In this document: positions 1-10,989 of the stretch, one piece after another
How the letters are laid out: every line of letters starts with the position of its first letter
How positions within the stretch are numbered: position 1 is the stretch's first letter
Source: Epiperipatus broadwayi
Lineage: Eukaryota; Onychophora; Udeonychophora; Euonychophora; Peripatidae
Direction of reading: 5' to 3'
Length of the DNA: 64,000 nt
Assembly: GCA_028023455.1 (NCBI GenBank)
Contig: JAQFVV010006717.1
Span: 1 to 64,000, forward strand
Position numbers and translations under genes: made by a program
The notes under the pieces: model-generated
What the model was told of the DNA's origin: nothing
What the model saw: only the letters and a program-made list of their open reading frames with translations
The model's database searches: none

Positions 1-77
1 AATAATAAAACTATCCTCAGAAAATTATTTAACTCATTTAAATTTTTTTTTCGCAAAAACCAATAGTATTATCAGCC

Positions 78-1034
78 ATGGATAAAGATCTCAATCTATA
101 CAAATTACCAAGAGCCTTATTATATGAAGCCCTGATAGAACATGGAATCTGGGATGCAATCCAGCAAATAGGAGAACATCAAAGAGATCGTTTTCAAATG
201 CAAATAAAAATACTAAAGAATTATGCAGTAGAAGTCATTGACAGAGATGCACAAAACTTTATCATGGGAATATTAAAAAATGGGTATTTTGTATATGTTA
301 TAAAAGAGTTTCAGCAGATGATGAAACCATTCAGAGAAGTCACAAATTTTAAACCTATATATCTTACAGATACACCAATACCTGTGTATGAAAACAGCTT
401 TGAATTCAAAATGAAAATTAATCCCAATATAAATCCGAAAGACATATCCACAAAATCATTGGTCAGGAAGTCCTGCTTAATATATATATAAGAGTCCTGA
501 GACCACAATGTTACACATGCAAAAAAAACATGAACACCTGGCAATACATTGCAATACAGACCAAGCTGCATAGAATCAACAGAAAATCATAAAAAAAACA
601 CAGCCCTCCCTTGAACAAATAAGTAATCTGAATCAAAACAACCAAGACTTGAATCCAAGCAGCAAGACCAAACAATGGTCAAAATTTGAAAACATACAAG
701 CAAAAAAACATAAATATGGACACTGAAATAATCTATACACAAATTGAAAAGGCAATTGAAGACCAAGTAAACAATCCAAAGCAAAATAAGAATGCCAACA
801 ACAAGCACACAGCATAAAACAAAATTGCATGGTAATAATATAAAGCAATGGATACCAACACCACATACTAAAACACACACATGCAATAACAAAAACACAT
901 CAACATATAGAACAGATGGAAGCAGTATCTATACCAATCACATGGAAGAAAGAATGCCTGAAACAAGAAGGCATTCTGGCCAACCACCAAAGAAGCAAAA
1001 AGACAGACTAAAAAAACAATGTAAATTACTCTAA
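78..1034 (+). pseudogene. LINE ORF1 fragment, L1/Tx1-like, copy 1 (broken)
   Basis: An open frame from the ATG at 78 runs to a stop at 489-491 (137 residues). It begins MDKDLNLYKLPRALL and is acidic/basic mixed with no membrane segment. After a frame slip, a zinc-knuckle-like pattern follows (CYTC, then His and Cys at CCHC-like spacing, about 505-560), and then N/K/T-rich sequence to about 1034. The same order (short N-terminal domain, then CCHC knuckle) is seen in the copy at 2398-3010 and in the minus-strand LINE at 58.6-59.1 kb, which is why I read it as a retroelement ORF1 (RNA-binding, gag-like). Stops and frameshifts show it is dead. The family is inferred from linkage to L1/Tx1-like ORF2 pieces; no ORF1 database match was made. 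Confidence 0.55.
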
Positions 1035-1434
1035 CCATTAAGCCCAGACAGATGATTTAGATAAAACTTCTTGGTCAACCATGAAAGAGATAGAAACAAA
1101 CTACAGTTATAATCAATGGATATTACAAATCACATGCCAGCATGCAAAAACAACTATTTCCAATCTGATTAAAGTATATGAAAATCAAGATAACTGCAGT
1201 TAAAATTATAGCAAGTTAAAATATGCATAATGATAATTGATTATTAATCAACATCTCACCAGCATTCTGAAAAGAGAAGCCAAGAATAACATGTAAAAAA
1301 TAAAAACACTGACTAAATCCAAGGACAACAACAATATATATGTGTTGCTTTGCAAATATGTGTAGTTTCATAGACACTAGAATCAGCACAAACAAAAATC
1401 AGCAAAACTTATTAAGCAATCACAATCAAATGAA

Positions 1435-1820
1435 GCACAAATGAACAATATCAAGATAAGGAAAGAAATACAGATAGAAAACACGACATCATACCAAAAA
1501 ATAACAGAAGAGATCTAAACACATGTAAAATTATCAAATATTTATAAAATTATCAAATGTCTCTAAAAATACTTTGTAAGCAAATATACCAATGTAATCT
1601 ATATATATCTTGTAAAATTACTTTAAGGAAACAAATACAGATAGAAAACTTAATGACATCATATCAAAAATAATAGATGGAAAATAAACATGTAACAAAA
1701 TACAAATGTAACCTAAACACATGTAAAATTATACAATATTTGTAAAAATTGTAAACGAGTGTAAAAGCACTTTGAAAACAAATATGCCAATGTAATCTAC
1801 ATAACTTGTAAAATTGCTTA
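1435..1820. repeat. tandem duplication, two ~190-bp copies
   Basis: Positions about 1459-1622 and 1625-1818 are diverged direct copies. Both run from an AAGGAAA(G/C)AAATACAGATAG start, through ACATGTAAAATTAT, to CCAATGTAATCTA and TTGTAAAATT. They lie directly 3' of the ORF1 fragment and may be a noncoding part of the LINE. No coding potential is seen. Confidence 0.6.
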
Positions 1821-1849
1821 GACCCAATAAAGTTCCCTTTTTGTTACAT

Positions 1850-1918
1850 AATAATAATGATAGTAATAATAATAATAATGATAATAATGATAATAACAAT
1901 AATAATAATAATAATAAC

Positions 1919-1974
<56 letters not shown>

Positions 1975-1976
1975 TG

Positions 1977-2008
<32 letters not shown>

Positions 2009-2021
2009 GCTAATAATAATA
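1850..2021. repeat. (AAT)n / (GAT)n microsatellite
   Basis: About 170 bp of AAT repeats with interspersed GAT, changing to a GAT run near 1970-2010. It would translate as poly-Asn/poly-Asp but is simple-sequence DNA, not a gene. Confidence 0.95.
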
Positions 2022-2159
2022 TGATTACATAATGGACTTAGGTGTCCAGCATCCTGGCATGATGCCGACCAGCTTAGACATGCTTAAAAGTTCCTATTCA
2101 TAGGTTGCAAAGTCACAATCATCAATAAATATTTTTAAAAAAAGTAAAAATGATCTGCG

Positions 2160-3420
2160 ATTGGGCTTCCCAATAAAAATGCAGCAAACGCCCAGATTTT
2201 ATCAATTTACAGTAGAAGATCTGATGAAACTAGAACTCATACCAAAAACTATGGAAACTAATGTTAACATAACAAAAGAGCCCTGGTCTAGTGATAGCCT
2301 CAAAAAAATTTCTGGTCTTTAATCAAACTATACTTAGGGATATCTTCAATTCATTTAAACATTTTTTTCACAGACCACTCTGTTATCATAGTAATTATGG
2401 ATAGGAACTGCTCACTCTACAGATTTCCTAGAGAGCAACTATTCAAAGAAGTTAATAAGAAAAAACTATGGAATTCAATAGTTCATGTAGAAGACCATCC
2501 AAATCTGCATTATTTGACCATTTTAATGGTAAATGAACAGGGTAAAAAAATGTTTTGACAAGAAGTTACATCCCTGGGACAATAGACATTAATTATAGTC
2601 AACCTCAAAAGAGAAAACTTTATTACTGGCTGAATTAAAAATACATAACAAGATTACTCTGACACAGATTTCATTAAACCAATGAAATAATTCAGTGGGG
2701 TGATAGATTTCTAGCATATATATGTGAAAAATACACCCAATCCCAATACTAACTAACAGTTATAGATTCAAAGTAAAATTGAGAGAAAACAGAAATCCTA
2801 AAAATGTTCCTACACAAATTACAGATCAAGAAGCAATATTAATTCTTGTTATAAATGGTCGCAAACCACAATGCTGCCATTGTAAAGAATGTAGTCACCT
2901 AATTAGCAACTGTCCAGCTTTACATTGCAATAATTTTAATATGAGAGCACCCCCCTTACATCAATGTCCAAAAGAATATAACCATTGTAATGAGGTCATG
3001 ATCACATAGGAAGATTTACCTTTGACAGAGCATAAAATTGAGGGAAAAATAATATTGACTCCAACAGTGAAAAGGTGTTTCTGCAGACTACAAGTTTCAA
3101 CAGTATTGAAATTTCTTCCCCTATTAATCTGGCATCATCACCCTTCTTAATAAAACATCCCTCGAAATAATTGAATCTCAGATGGTTCTGGAAACTCACG
3201 AACTACTAGAAAACCAGGTCAACCTTTTAAAAAACAAACAATAACAATCCAAAGAAACTAAAAACTCTAGAATATAAAAGAAGTAATAATGATTTCCCAT
3301 CTCCAATCTTTAGAAAAAAAGCTAACATAATGCAAAGCACAATGCTTCTGATATAGCTGTATACTTGTCAGAAGATAGCCCAATGGAAGAAGTATTAATG
3401 CTTAAAATGCATGACTCGTC
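2160..3420 (+). pseudogene. LINE ORF1 fragment, copy 2, with CCHC zinc knuckle
   Basis: Reading in shifting frames gives an N-terminal part (about 2160-2340), then from 2398 a segment starting MDRNCSLYRFPRE. This parallels the copy at 78 (MDKDLNLYKLPRA) and the minus-strand LINE near 59.1 kb (DNKCSLIKFS). A readable stretch at 2779-3009 carries a zinc knuckle (CCHCKECSHLISNC, CX2CX4HX4C) followed by a second Cys/His cluster. Several in-frame stops (for example near 2559 and 2585) show decay. It is the likely RNA-binding ORF1 protein of the same element whose endonuclease lies at 4395, separated from it by the repeat at 3420-4160. The ORF1 identification rests on architecture and position. Confidence 0.6.
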
Positions 3421-4160
3421 TAAAAATGAGAAGATTTGACGTCACTCTAAATCGGCTACTTTTTATCGCACGTATACATATTATATGTCATTTGAAAGAA
3501 AATCAAAAGTTCTGTAAGATGGTGCCCTCTTCAGAGTTATTTTACAAGTAAAAAATCAATAAAAATGACCATATATGTCAAACAAAACCAAAGCACCACC
3601 TCCTCACCAACTTTTCTTGAATCTTATTGGTTGTCCCACTTCTGTCAGAAAGGGAAATGGCTGCCAAAAAGTAAAAAGTTACGTTCGTTTTGATTTTTAT
3701 TACGAAAATGATAAACGAATGTTTACAACATTTTAAACAATATTTGAATTGAATTACAAATTATTATTGATAAAATAATACTAAAAATCAAATTATTTTA
3801 GAAAAATAGTTAAGATATTACCAAGAATTATTTATTTATTGCTACATATTGATCGTAACGTTAAAGTGAAAAAAAAAAGATTGCGTCAGCAATCTTTTTT
3901 GGTTGGTTGAATAGCGGTTACTTTTATTTCACCGCAATTGAATATTTTTTAAATTATAAATCAAATTTTATTTTTGAAAAGACTTTCGTTTGCTTTCGTA
4001 ATCTGACAATTCAGTAATATACTTTTTACAAACGAAACTAACGTATTTATATTATTAAAAGTGATCTATTTTAACAATAGATTTTGTTAAAGTTGTGAGT
4101 TGGCCAATTACAAGTTTTGATTTTTAACTCATTTGGCCAATTAAATAATAATCGTTGAAA
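3420..4160. repeat. dispersed noncoding repeat, copy 1 (second copy at 43.4 kb)
   Basis: This stretch aligns by eye, same orientation, to 43390-44010. Shared landmarks in order are ATTTTACAAGTAA, CAGAAA(A)GGGAA, AATTATTTTAGAA, AATCTGACAA, TTTTTA, and AATTG(A/G)CCAAT-like ends. It contains no ORF. A perfect 12-bp hairpin (AAAAAAGATTGC, loop GTCA, GCAATCTTTTTT) sits at 3873-3900. The element type is unknown. Confidence 0.5.
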
Positions 4161-4394
4161 GGGTTAAATAGTGTTACAAACACAAATAATCTTTTGTTTG
4201 AAAATTCCTTCACAGATAGAAAAACGAGATCGAGAGATAAATCTGCACACAATAATTAAACACTGCACATCTAGTGATCCCTTCAAAATGTTATACAGTT
4301 ATCTTTGTTATAATATTCACATTTATCTTAGATTAACATTTTTTTTATTTTCTAGACTTTGATCTTGATATATACGTGCACACACAAACAAATA

Positions 4395-5950
4395 ATGGAT
4401 ATTAAAATAGGAGTCTTTAATATTAGAGGGTTAAACTCTCCACAAAAATTTGATCTCTCACTAAATGGTATGGCATTGTTAAAACACAATTCATAGAATT
4501 ATTGAAACAAAAATCTACAGTGACTCACAAATCAGTCCTACAGATAAGCTAAGTTCCAAGGGCTATACTGCCTTCCCTGACGCATCTGACACTCCCTCAG
4601 GGGATACAGGCATTATCATCAATAAGGCCTGTCCATTTAGTTTATTTAAAATTCTACATAAAGATGCACATTTACTAATAATTACAATTCTTCATAAAGC
4701 CATCATCTTAAACATAGCAATTGTGTACATCCCTCCAGGTCCCACTATAGTAAACTGAATTATTCAAACAGTTAATTCCAAATTCGCAAATGCTGTGTAT
4801 CTGATGATTATTTTAGGAGACTTCAAGATGACATACCAGACCTTCACCAATAAATGGTTACATCAACTATTATTTCAGATGATGAGTAAGGGAGGATTTT
4901 TGCCAGGGAAGGCTGCGTCATTTAACAATGGTAGACATTCATCATTTATAGATCTGGTTTTTTATTCACCATCATTACACAACATGATAAGTATTCAACT
5001 GAAGAACTCCCCCCTCTATGATCTTGCAGCTGTTTTGCTGTCACTGGATATTAATTTTGATATCAGGACAACAATTAATACAGGAGGAACCATAAGAATT
5101 CTTCTACCATCACATACACCAGAATACCTTTTCTCAGAGGGTATACATATATCTTCACAAGTTGAAAGGTATTGCAATAGATTCAGTCCAAGCATGGTGT
5201 GCATTTATTAATCTACTTTCATTTAACATTGATCATCTCACCAGAACATCAACACCCCCAACAAAACTTCTAAAGTTAATGGATGATACTTATAAAAAAA
5301 TATTGTTACTTCCCAATCAAATTTCGATCATCCCAGTCTAATAGCTTTAAAGAAAACATATCAATTGTTAACAAACCAGCTTATAGAATATATCTCCCTT
5401 AAAAAAGGATATAACTAAACAAGCTGCATATTTATGGTGCTGGGACACCCCTCCCAAGTTCGAGTCCCAACAGCTATTAAAATTCAATCTGACATTGTCT
5501 GTCAAAATTTTATGTTGGAGAAACTCTACATATTCTATAGAGAGAAATTCTAGGGAGACTCCTCACTAAATGTAACAACTTTTTTACACGATAGATTAGA
5601 AAATAATGTTAATATTACTTCAAAAGACTTCATTCAAAAAATAGAAGCAATACCAAACTTATGTCATCCGGGTATAGATGGAATTCCCAAATTTGTATAC
5701 AAGCATATTGGATAAAATTGCAGCATAATACATGCTTAACCTAGTTTCTTTTCTTGCTAAAAACATCTATAAAATACAGGGCTTAAATCAAATTAAGCTT
5801 GTGCCATTCATGGAAAAAAAACAGTCTCAAACACTACAAACCTACATCTGATTTCAATGTGCTTCCTTGGCATAAAGATAATAGAATCAGTGATAAAAGA
5901 CAAAATTAAAAGATTCATTATATCTGCTTTCAATTTATTCTTAATATTCA
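4395..5950 (+). pseudogene. LINE ORF2 fragment: AP endonuclease and start of reverse transcriptase
   Basis: The ATG at 4395 opens MDIKIGVFNIRGLNS, the usual start of an apurinic-type retroelement endonuclease. With a few frame changes it continues through an E-T-K motif near 4500, GDTGIIIN near 4600, a YIPPGP segment near 4730, ILGDFKM (the GDFN motif with N changed) near 4815 and FIDLVF near 4950. The frame 4795-5211 is the longest intact piece. Near 5650-5700 an RT finger motif HPGIDGIPKFVYKH appears, after which the fragment fades by about 5950, before the YxDD motif. It is homologous to the ORF2 of the minus-strand LINE at 54.6-57.7 kb. Truncation, stops and loss of the catalytic Asn/RT palm make it non-functional. 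Confidence 0.75.
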
Positions 5951-5959
5951 CTGCTTCCT

Positions 5960-7600
5960 TAATCAAAATCGTTGTTTCTTGAATATTTAGTTATTTATTT
6001 AAATTTTATTTTAGATTGATTATTTTAAATATAAGGTAAAAACATATATAAAGCTTTTAATGATTGTTTTTGTATTATTTGTTCTTAGATAATTAATCTT
6101 TGTAATTTTAATATCATATTTACTTTATTATTATACTGACTACAATTAACTGCTAATATATGCACTAACAAATAAATAATATTTTTACAATAATCAAATG
6201 AAATAACATATGTGTATGTTAGATTTCTTTGTTAACAAATAGAATAAATAATATATTAGACTAATGAGTTGTTTTAAATGTTATATGTATAGCTAGCTGT
6301 ATGTGTGAATACATAATTTTATATTTTATCATTCACAGAGAACTGGATTGGGATGAAATTTTACTTTATTCAGTTGTTTTATCACCAATGATATATATTT
6401 TCTTTCATTTTGATAAGTTCTTATTCTTATTTCTGTGCTTGCATGCCAAACAAACTTGATTGCTGGCTAATAAATATGAAGTTAGGTGATCAATCATTAA
6501 CTTTGGCAAACTGAAAAAGCAAATATTGGAGACTAGGCTGCAAATATGTTTGCACTAACTGAGAATAATCAAAATTGTATTTTGAGATCAAGCAGTTTTT
6601 GCCTTTATGTAGCAATGAAAAATATAATAAATCGGTATTTGTAAAGTATTTAATGTGCAGCCTGTGGTGGCACTGTTTCTGTGTAAAAACACAGAATAAT
6701 ACCGCTTTCACGGCCACACCTTATGGCTAATACATGACTAGTGATTGTATTAGCCACTTAACAAGAGACAATAGATGTAGTGGTTAGAATCCGTGGCCAA
6801 TTACTTCTGCAGTCCTAACCCTATGTCTAAAGTAACAATACTAGATGATCGTCTAGTTTGCTGCTTATTTCATCGCGATGTCAATTCTTACACATAGGGA
6901 GCAAATTTGTATTCTGGCTCAAATTTAATCTGAGTGTGTGTGCACTGGAATGATTTGCAACTGTTTGTTTGTTGATGATTTTCTGTATTTCCCAATTGAG
7001 ATCTTTTGGGATACTAGTAATTATCAGCGTATTTTTGAAATTTGTCCGAGCTTGTTTTTTTGGTGTTTGTTGTTATTTAGAACCCAAAAGATGTATGTCA
7101 ACGTCTCTGTCAGATGATTGTAATTGTTAGCAAAAAAGTACCATTTCTGTCATGACTCAGATGAGAGTAACAAAAGAAGAACAAAATGGCTACCAGGTTC
7201 TTGCAATAAGGGGATGTCCGAAAAAAACTAGAAAAAGATGACACAGTTGATTCGGTTTAGTCATACATGGTGAATAAAATTTATTTGATTTAAAAGAATC
7301 TGTGTTTTGTTTGTGATTCTTTTGATCTGTAAATTGATTAATTAACACCAGAATGTCAATGTTCAAAAGGTAGGGCTTTAAAGCCGAGTGTGGTGGAGTT
7401 GGTTGGACAGCTTCATATTCTTCTCAAATCAATCAACAACATGCTTCTTTTGGTTGGAAGAGAATCGACTCTCTTGATCAATATATTAGTCAAAATACCA
7501 AACAATTCTTTTCATTTCTAAGCAAATACGGACATCTGAGGCAGAGTTTGTTGGACAGCTTTGATTTTTTTTGCTAAATCAATAAACAGCAACCTGCATT
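5960..7600. other. no gene seen
   Basis: AT-rich unique-looking sequence. A slightly richer patch at 6660-6900 has an A-box-like stretch (AGTGGTTAGAATCC near 6780) but no B box was found downstream, so no RNA gene is called. Confidence 0.5.
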
Positions 7601-8110
7601 TTTAACAAATTCAAAAAGAAATTGTCGATTCTAATTTTAAATAACAAAATAAAAAAGAGATCTGTTAAAAAAAACAACAACAGTATCTTAAAAGGCCAAA
7701 AAAAAAAAGTTGTATGTAAAGCAAATTGTGTATATTTGAGATATTCCAAAAAAAAAGTTAAAACTGTCCCTTATACTTTGAAATGTATCGAATCCAAACC
7801 AAAAAAAAAAAAAAAAGATGTCTGTAAAAAAGAAATAGCAGATTTAGAATGGAAATCCCCCTCCCCCCAAAAATGAGGTGTATGTCAAAAATTATGTACT
7901 TTTGAGATCCAAAAAAAAAAAGTCAAAGTGTCCATTATAGTTTTAAATTTATCAAATGAAAACAAAAAAAAAATAATTATGTCCAAAAAACAACAACAAC
8001 AATATACTAAAAAGAAAAAATTACAGCCGTATGTCAAAATACAATCTATTAGAGAAAAAAAAATCTAGCGGCCCGGTAATGTTATATCGCTCTGTTTTTA
8101 ACTAGAAACA
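7600..8110. repeat. A-rich low-complexity tract
   Basis: Repeated poly-A runs separated by short variable words (AAAAAAAGT..., GTATGT). The open frame at 7622-7876 is lysine/asparagine-rich only because of the A runs. Shared words suggest a degraded tandem array with a period near 60-130 bp. Confidence 0.5.
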
Positions 8111-9930
8111 GCACTACCAAAGGCTGCACAGTGAATACTTTACAAATACCAATAAATCATATATGTATTATACCATGACATACATAAGTAAGTAATAATC
8201 ATGATATAACATACTACAATTATAAAAAATACATATTTTTCAAATTCCATGATAATGAGAATCTGATAGCCAGATTTACAATAATTAGTACTTAAAAAGT
8301 ATGTATATATATTGATCGATGGAAAAATCAAGTTTTTCATTACATAATGTTGGTACACAAGTTAAAATCAGATTGGTTGAATTTTAATTTGAGTCACGAT
8401 ACTTAAATTAATGATTCTAAGCAAAGAAATGGATTAATCTAAATTATATTCATACTATTATAAAGAAACAGTTACACTAATGCATGGCTATTGTCAGATT
8501 TACGTTTCATTTATATGAATTCCTGTATATATATTATAATGATCATTTTAATCTCTGATCTAATTTGAACTAGAAAAATTTATAAAGTAGGCAGATACGT
8601 AAGTCAAAAAAAAAAAAAATTTTTTTTTCCTTTTGAATTTTGCATCCGGTCATTAGCCCATGTCACTAGCTCAGTGGAATAGCAGAGATTAAATAATATA
8701 AGATCTTATCTAATTAGATTTCAACATTAAAAAATAAATAAAATAAGCCACTGCCAGTAATTAACATACAAACATTTATTTATGCACATATATATAAGAT
8801 TTAAAATTATTTTAGTATTAGTTTACATTTTAACATTTAACATTATTTTTAACTTTGATTTTGATTTTAATTTACCTTTAATTACTATTATATTCTAATT
8901 TTACATTTTAATTAAGTTCGCACAGATGGGATTATAAAAGCTTGTTATAATAAGTTGCTATAGATCGGTTACATGGATTACACGGTTAAAAACATTCCAA
9001 AGTAAACATAAGCGATCAAAATATAAAATTATTGATTACTGACAATTGCGGAGAGAAATTTATATGTAACCCAATAGTATTCACCATAAGATACTTGCAT
9101 TGTCACCAATAACTTAAAAGACATCCGAATAAATACATTTTAGATACTCACCGTAAGGTATCATTATTTATCGAATGTCTATATATTTTGATCAAATATG
9201 AAAACGCAAAACATAGTTAACCGATAAACAATCCGTGCAAGCGTCTATAAACAACTTAAATTTAATGCATTTTTATTTAGAATCGAGTCTGAATACTACA
9301 TAGATTTGCATTGAAATTAAAATATTCTATCCCTATTTAACCTTAGGCTAAAATTCGCAGTCAAACTGGCATCAATCCATCTGATATATCGATGTATTCA
9401 ATGTAATACGAAATACGGCAGCACCAAAAGAATTAAGAAAAGACATTGACTCTCAATCAGATAGGAATATTACATCTATCTAACGAGAAGAACAATAAAA
9501 AAAAACTCCATAGAAAGGAACTGCGTTCTCCGTCTTATAATTCCTTCCATAGGCAACGGGGAGTATATATATAAAGATTCTGCAGTAGCGAACTCCGATT
9601 ACATCTACTAACTACATCAATATATCCAATCCATTGACCCAATCTAACAACGACATAAATAACCTAAGATTACCCTCCCCTAATATAACTTTACAAATCT
9701 ATACAGCCATTCACGCCCGACTTAAGTTTAACATTTTTATAATTAATTTAACGGAAAACAAAAATCGTAATAAAACTTAAAGAACAAAAAATAAATAAAT
9801 GGAAATGATTTTACAAAATAAATACACTAAACAAAATTATAACTAATTAATAAATAATATCGGTCAGATAGAATAATATTGCAATTATTTAAATCTGGAA
9901 AGTTTTTAATTTACTTTCATAAATTTTAAA
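8110..9930. other. no gene seen
   Basis: AT-rich sequence with no supported exon. Around 8660 a tRNA A-box-like word (TAGCTCAGTGGAATAGCA) is present without a matching B box. Around 9420-9720 base composition becomes more even. This lies just 3' of the candidate terminal exon at 9939-10142 on the - strand and could be its 3' untranslated region (inference). Confidence 0.4.
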
Positions 9931-9938
9931 GTTCTTCG

Positions 9939-10142
9939 TTATTTAAATAGTTCATCTTCATATATTCCTTCCGTTTGAAAATTCCCCGTGTCCAAGATGG
10001 TATCCTGTGGTTTATTTATCCATCCAGATTTTTTAGTGTGTTGGTCCTCAATGTAGAAACGATGGTTCATTTTTCTTCCTTTCTTAGCAGAACTGAAGGG
10101 ATTGAAGCTGTGCGTCTTTTTCAATCCCCTCAGCACTAACAC
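9939..10142 (-). CDS. candidate terminal coding exon, unknown protein
   Basis: On the minus strand an AG acceptor (CAGCTAG) ends at 10143. It is followed by 67 open codons with balanced codon use, ending in a TAA at 9939-9941. The translation starts VLVLRGLKKTHSFNPF, is basic in its first half (KKGRK) and acidic at the end (EGIYEDELFK), and is hydrophilic throughout with no membrane segment, like a cytoplasmic C-terminal tail. There is no start codon, so it must be joined to upstream exons. GC content is visibly above the surroundings. The nearest upstream exon on this strand (10824-10956) ends in phase 1, while this acceptor gives the long frame only in phase 0, so the two do not join directly. 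A further coding-like patch at about 10230-10330 (minus) could be an intervening exon. Family not recognised. Confidence 0.4.
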   Translation of the reverse strand: MLVLRGLKKTHSFNPFSSAKKGRKMNHRFYIEDQHTKKSGWINKPQDTILDTGNFQTEGIYEDELFK

Positions 10143-10823
10143 CTAGCTGTTACATCGTAATAATCATCAATAACTCCTCACTAATTAATAATTTCCAAAT
10201 TTTCCTTTTATCGTATTCGAAGGATTGACTTAACATTAGCATCGATGGAGATCCTTTTGTTGGGTCCGATTCCATAGGGTTCTTCTTATTTGCTAACAGT
10301 TTCTATTTTTTCTTATCTGACCGTGTTTTTACTTTAAATGCCGAAGGCTGGTTTACATTTAACTAATTAACAATCATTTCCTTTCTGATTAATTAACCTG
10401 TTTTCCAAATCAAAAATATATTTAAAGATAAATTTAAAGATATAATTTCATCTCCAAATCTTTTAAAATTTAGTTTTAAAATACTTTTCTTTAATAAAGT
10501 TTTATTTTAATAATTTTTCATTATCTGTGCGATTTAATTAATATATAAGAGTTTAAGATGATATTTAATTTCAATTTTTAATTCTTAAAGAAAATTTTTA
10601 AATGCGAACTTTTAATTTACTTTCATGTTTAATAAATTTAAAAAAAAAAACAATGTAGAGCTATGCTCGTTACAACGAAAGGAAAAAAAGACAAAAAAAT
10701 TTCTTGGAACGACATACAGAATGGGAAGACATATTTACATATACATATATTACAGTAAGTCAAAATTAAAATTATGTAATAACAAGAGCAACAACAAATG
10801 CACAATTAAATGCAAATACATAC

Positions 10824-10956
10824 CTTTTACATTAGGTAAAATATCATCACTAAATTGTAAAACTTGATTTTCAGTCTCATCTTCAAATGCGACAGTTAGC
10901 CAATTCAAACCCAAACATAATAATGCAAAAAACGTCCAGATATGTTGCATTATCAT
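10824..10956 (-). CDS. candidate first coding exon with signal peptide
   Basis: On the minus strand two close start codons (first ATG at 10956-10954) follow an in-frame TAG, fixing the N-terminus. The first ~23 residues (MIMQHIWTFFALLCLGLNWL and on) form a typical signal peptide: short N-region, hydrophobic core, then an acidic mature part (EDETENQVLQFSDDILPNVK). The exon stops at a strong donor, AAAAG followed by GTATGT at 10823-10818, splitting a Gly codon in phase 1, the phase common after signal peptides in secreted and receptor genes. A possible 5' UTR acceptor (TTATTTGTAG) lies about 25 bases upstream of the start. The rest of the gene would lie at lower coordinates or be interrupted. 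The protein family cannot be named from 44 residues. Confidence 0.5.
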
Positions 10957-10989
10957 AAGAAACCTCTAACTGCCATAATTTCTACAAAT

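Noticed and set aside
1814-2032. Open frame rich in Asn and Asp
   Set aside because: It is the (AAT)n/(GAT)n microsatellite read in frame.
6770-6830. tRNA-Glu-like 5' half (AGTGGTTAGAATCC)
   Set aside because: No B box, no acceptor stem and no cloverleaf can be drawn.
7622-7876. Lysine-rich open frame
   Set aside because: Produced by repeated poly-A runs. No start context, motif or splice support.
8655-8700. A-box-like TAGCTCAGTGGAATAGCA
   Set aside because: No convincing B box or tRNA fold downstream. Single occurrence.
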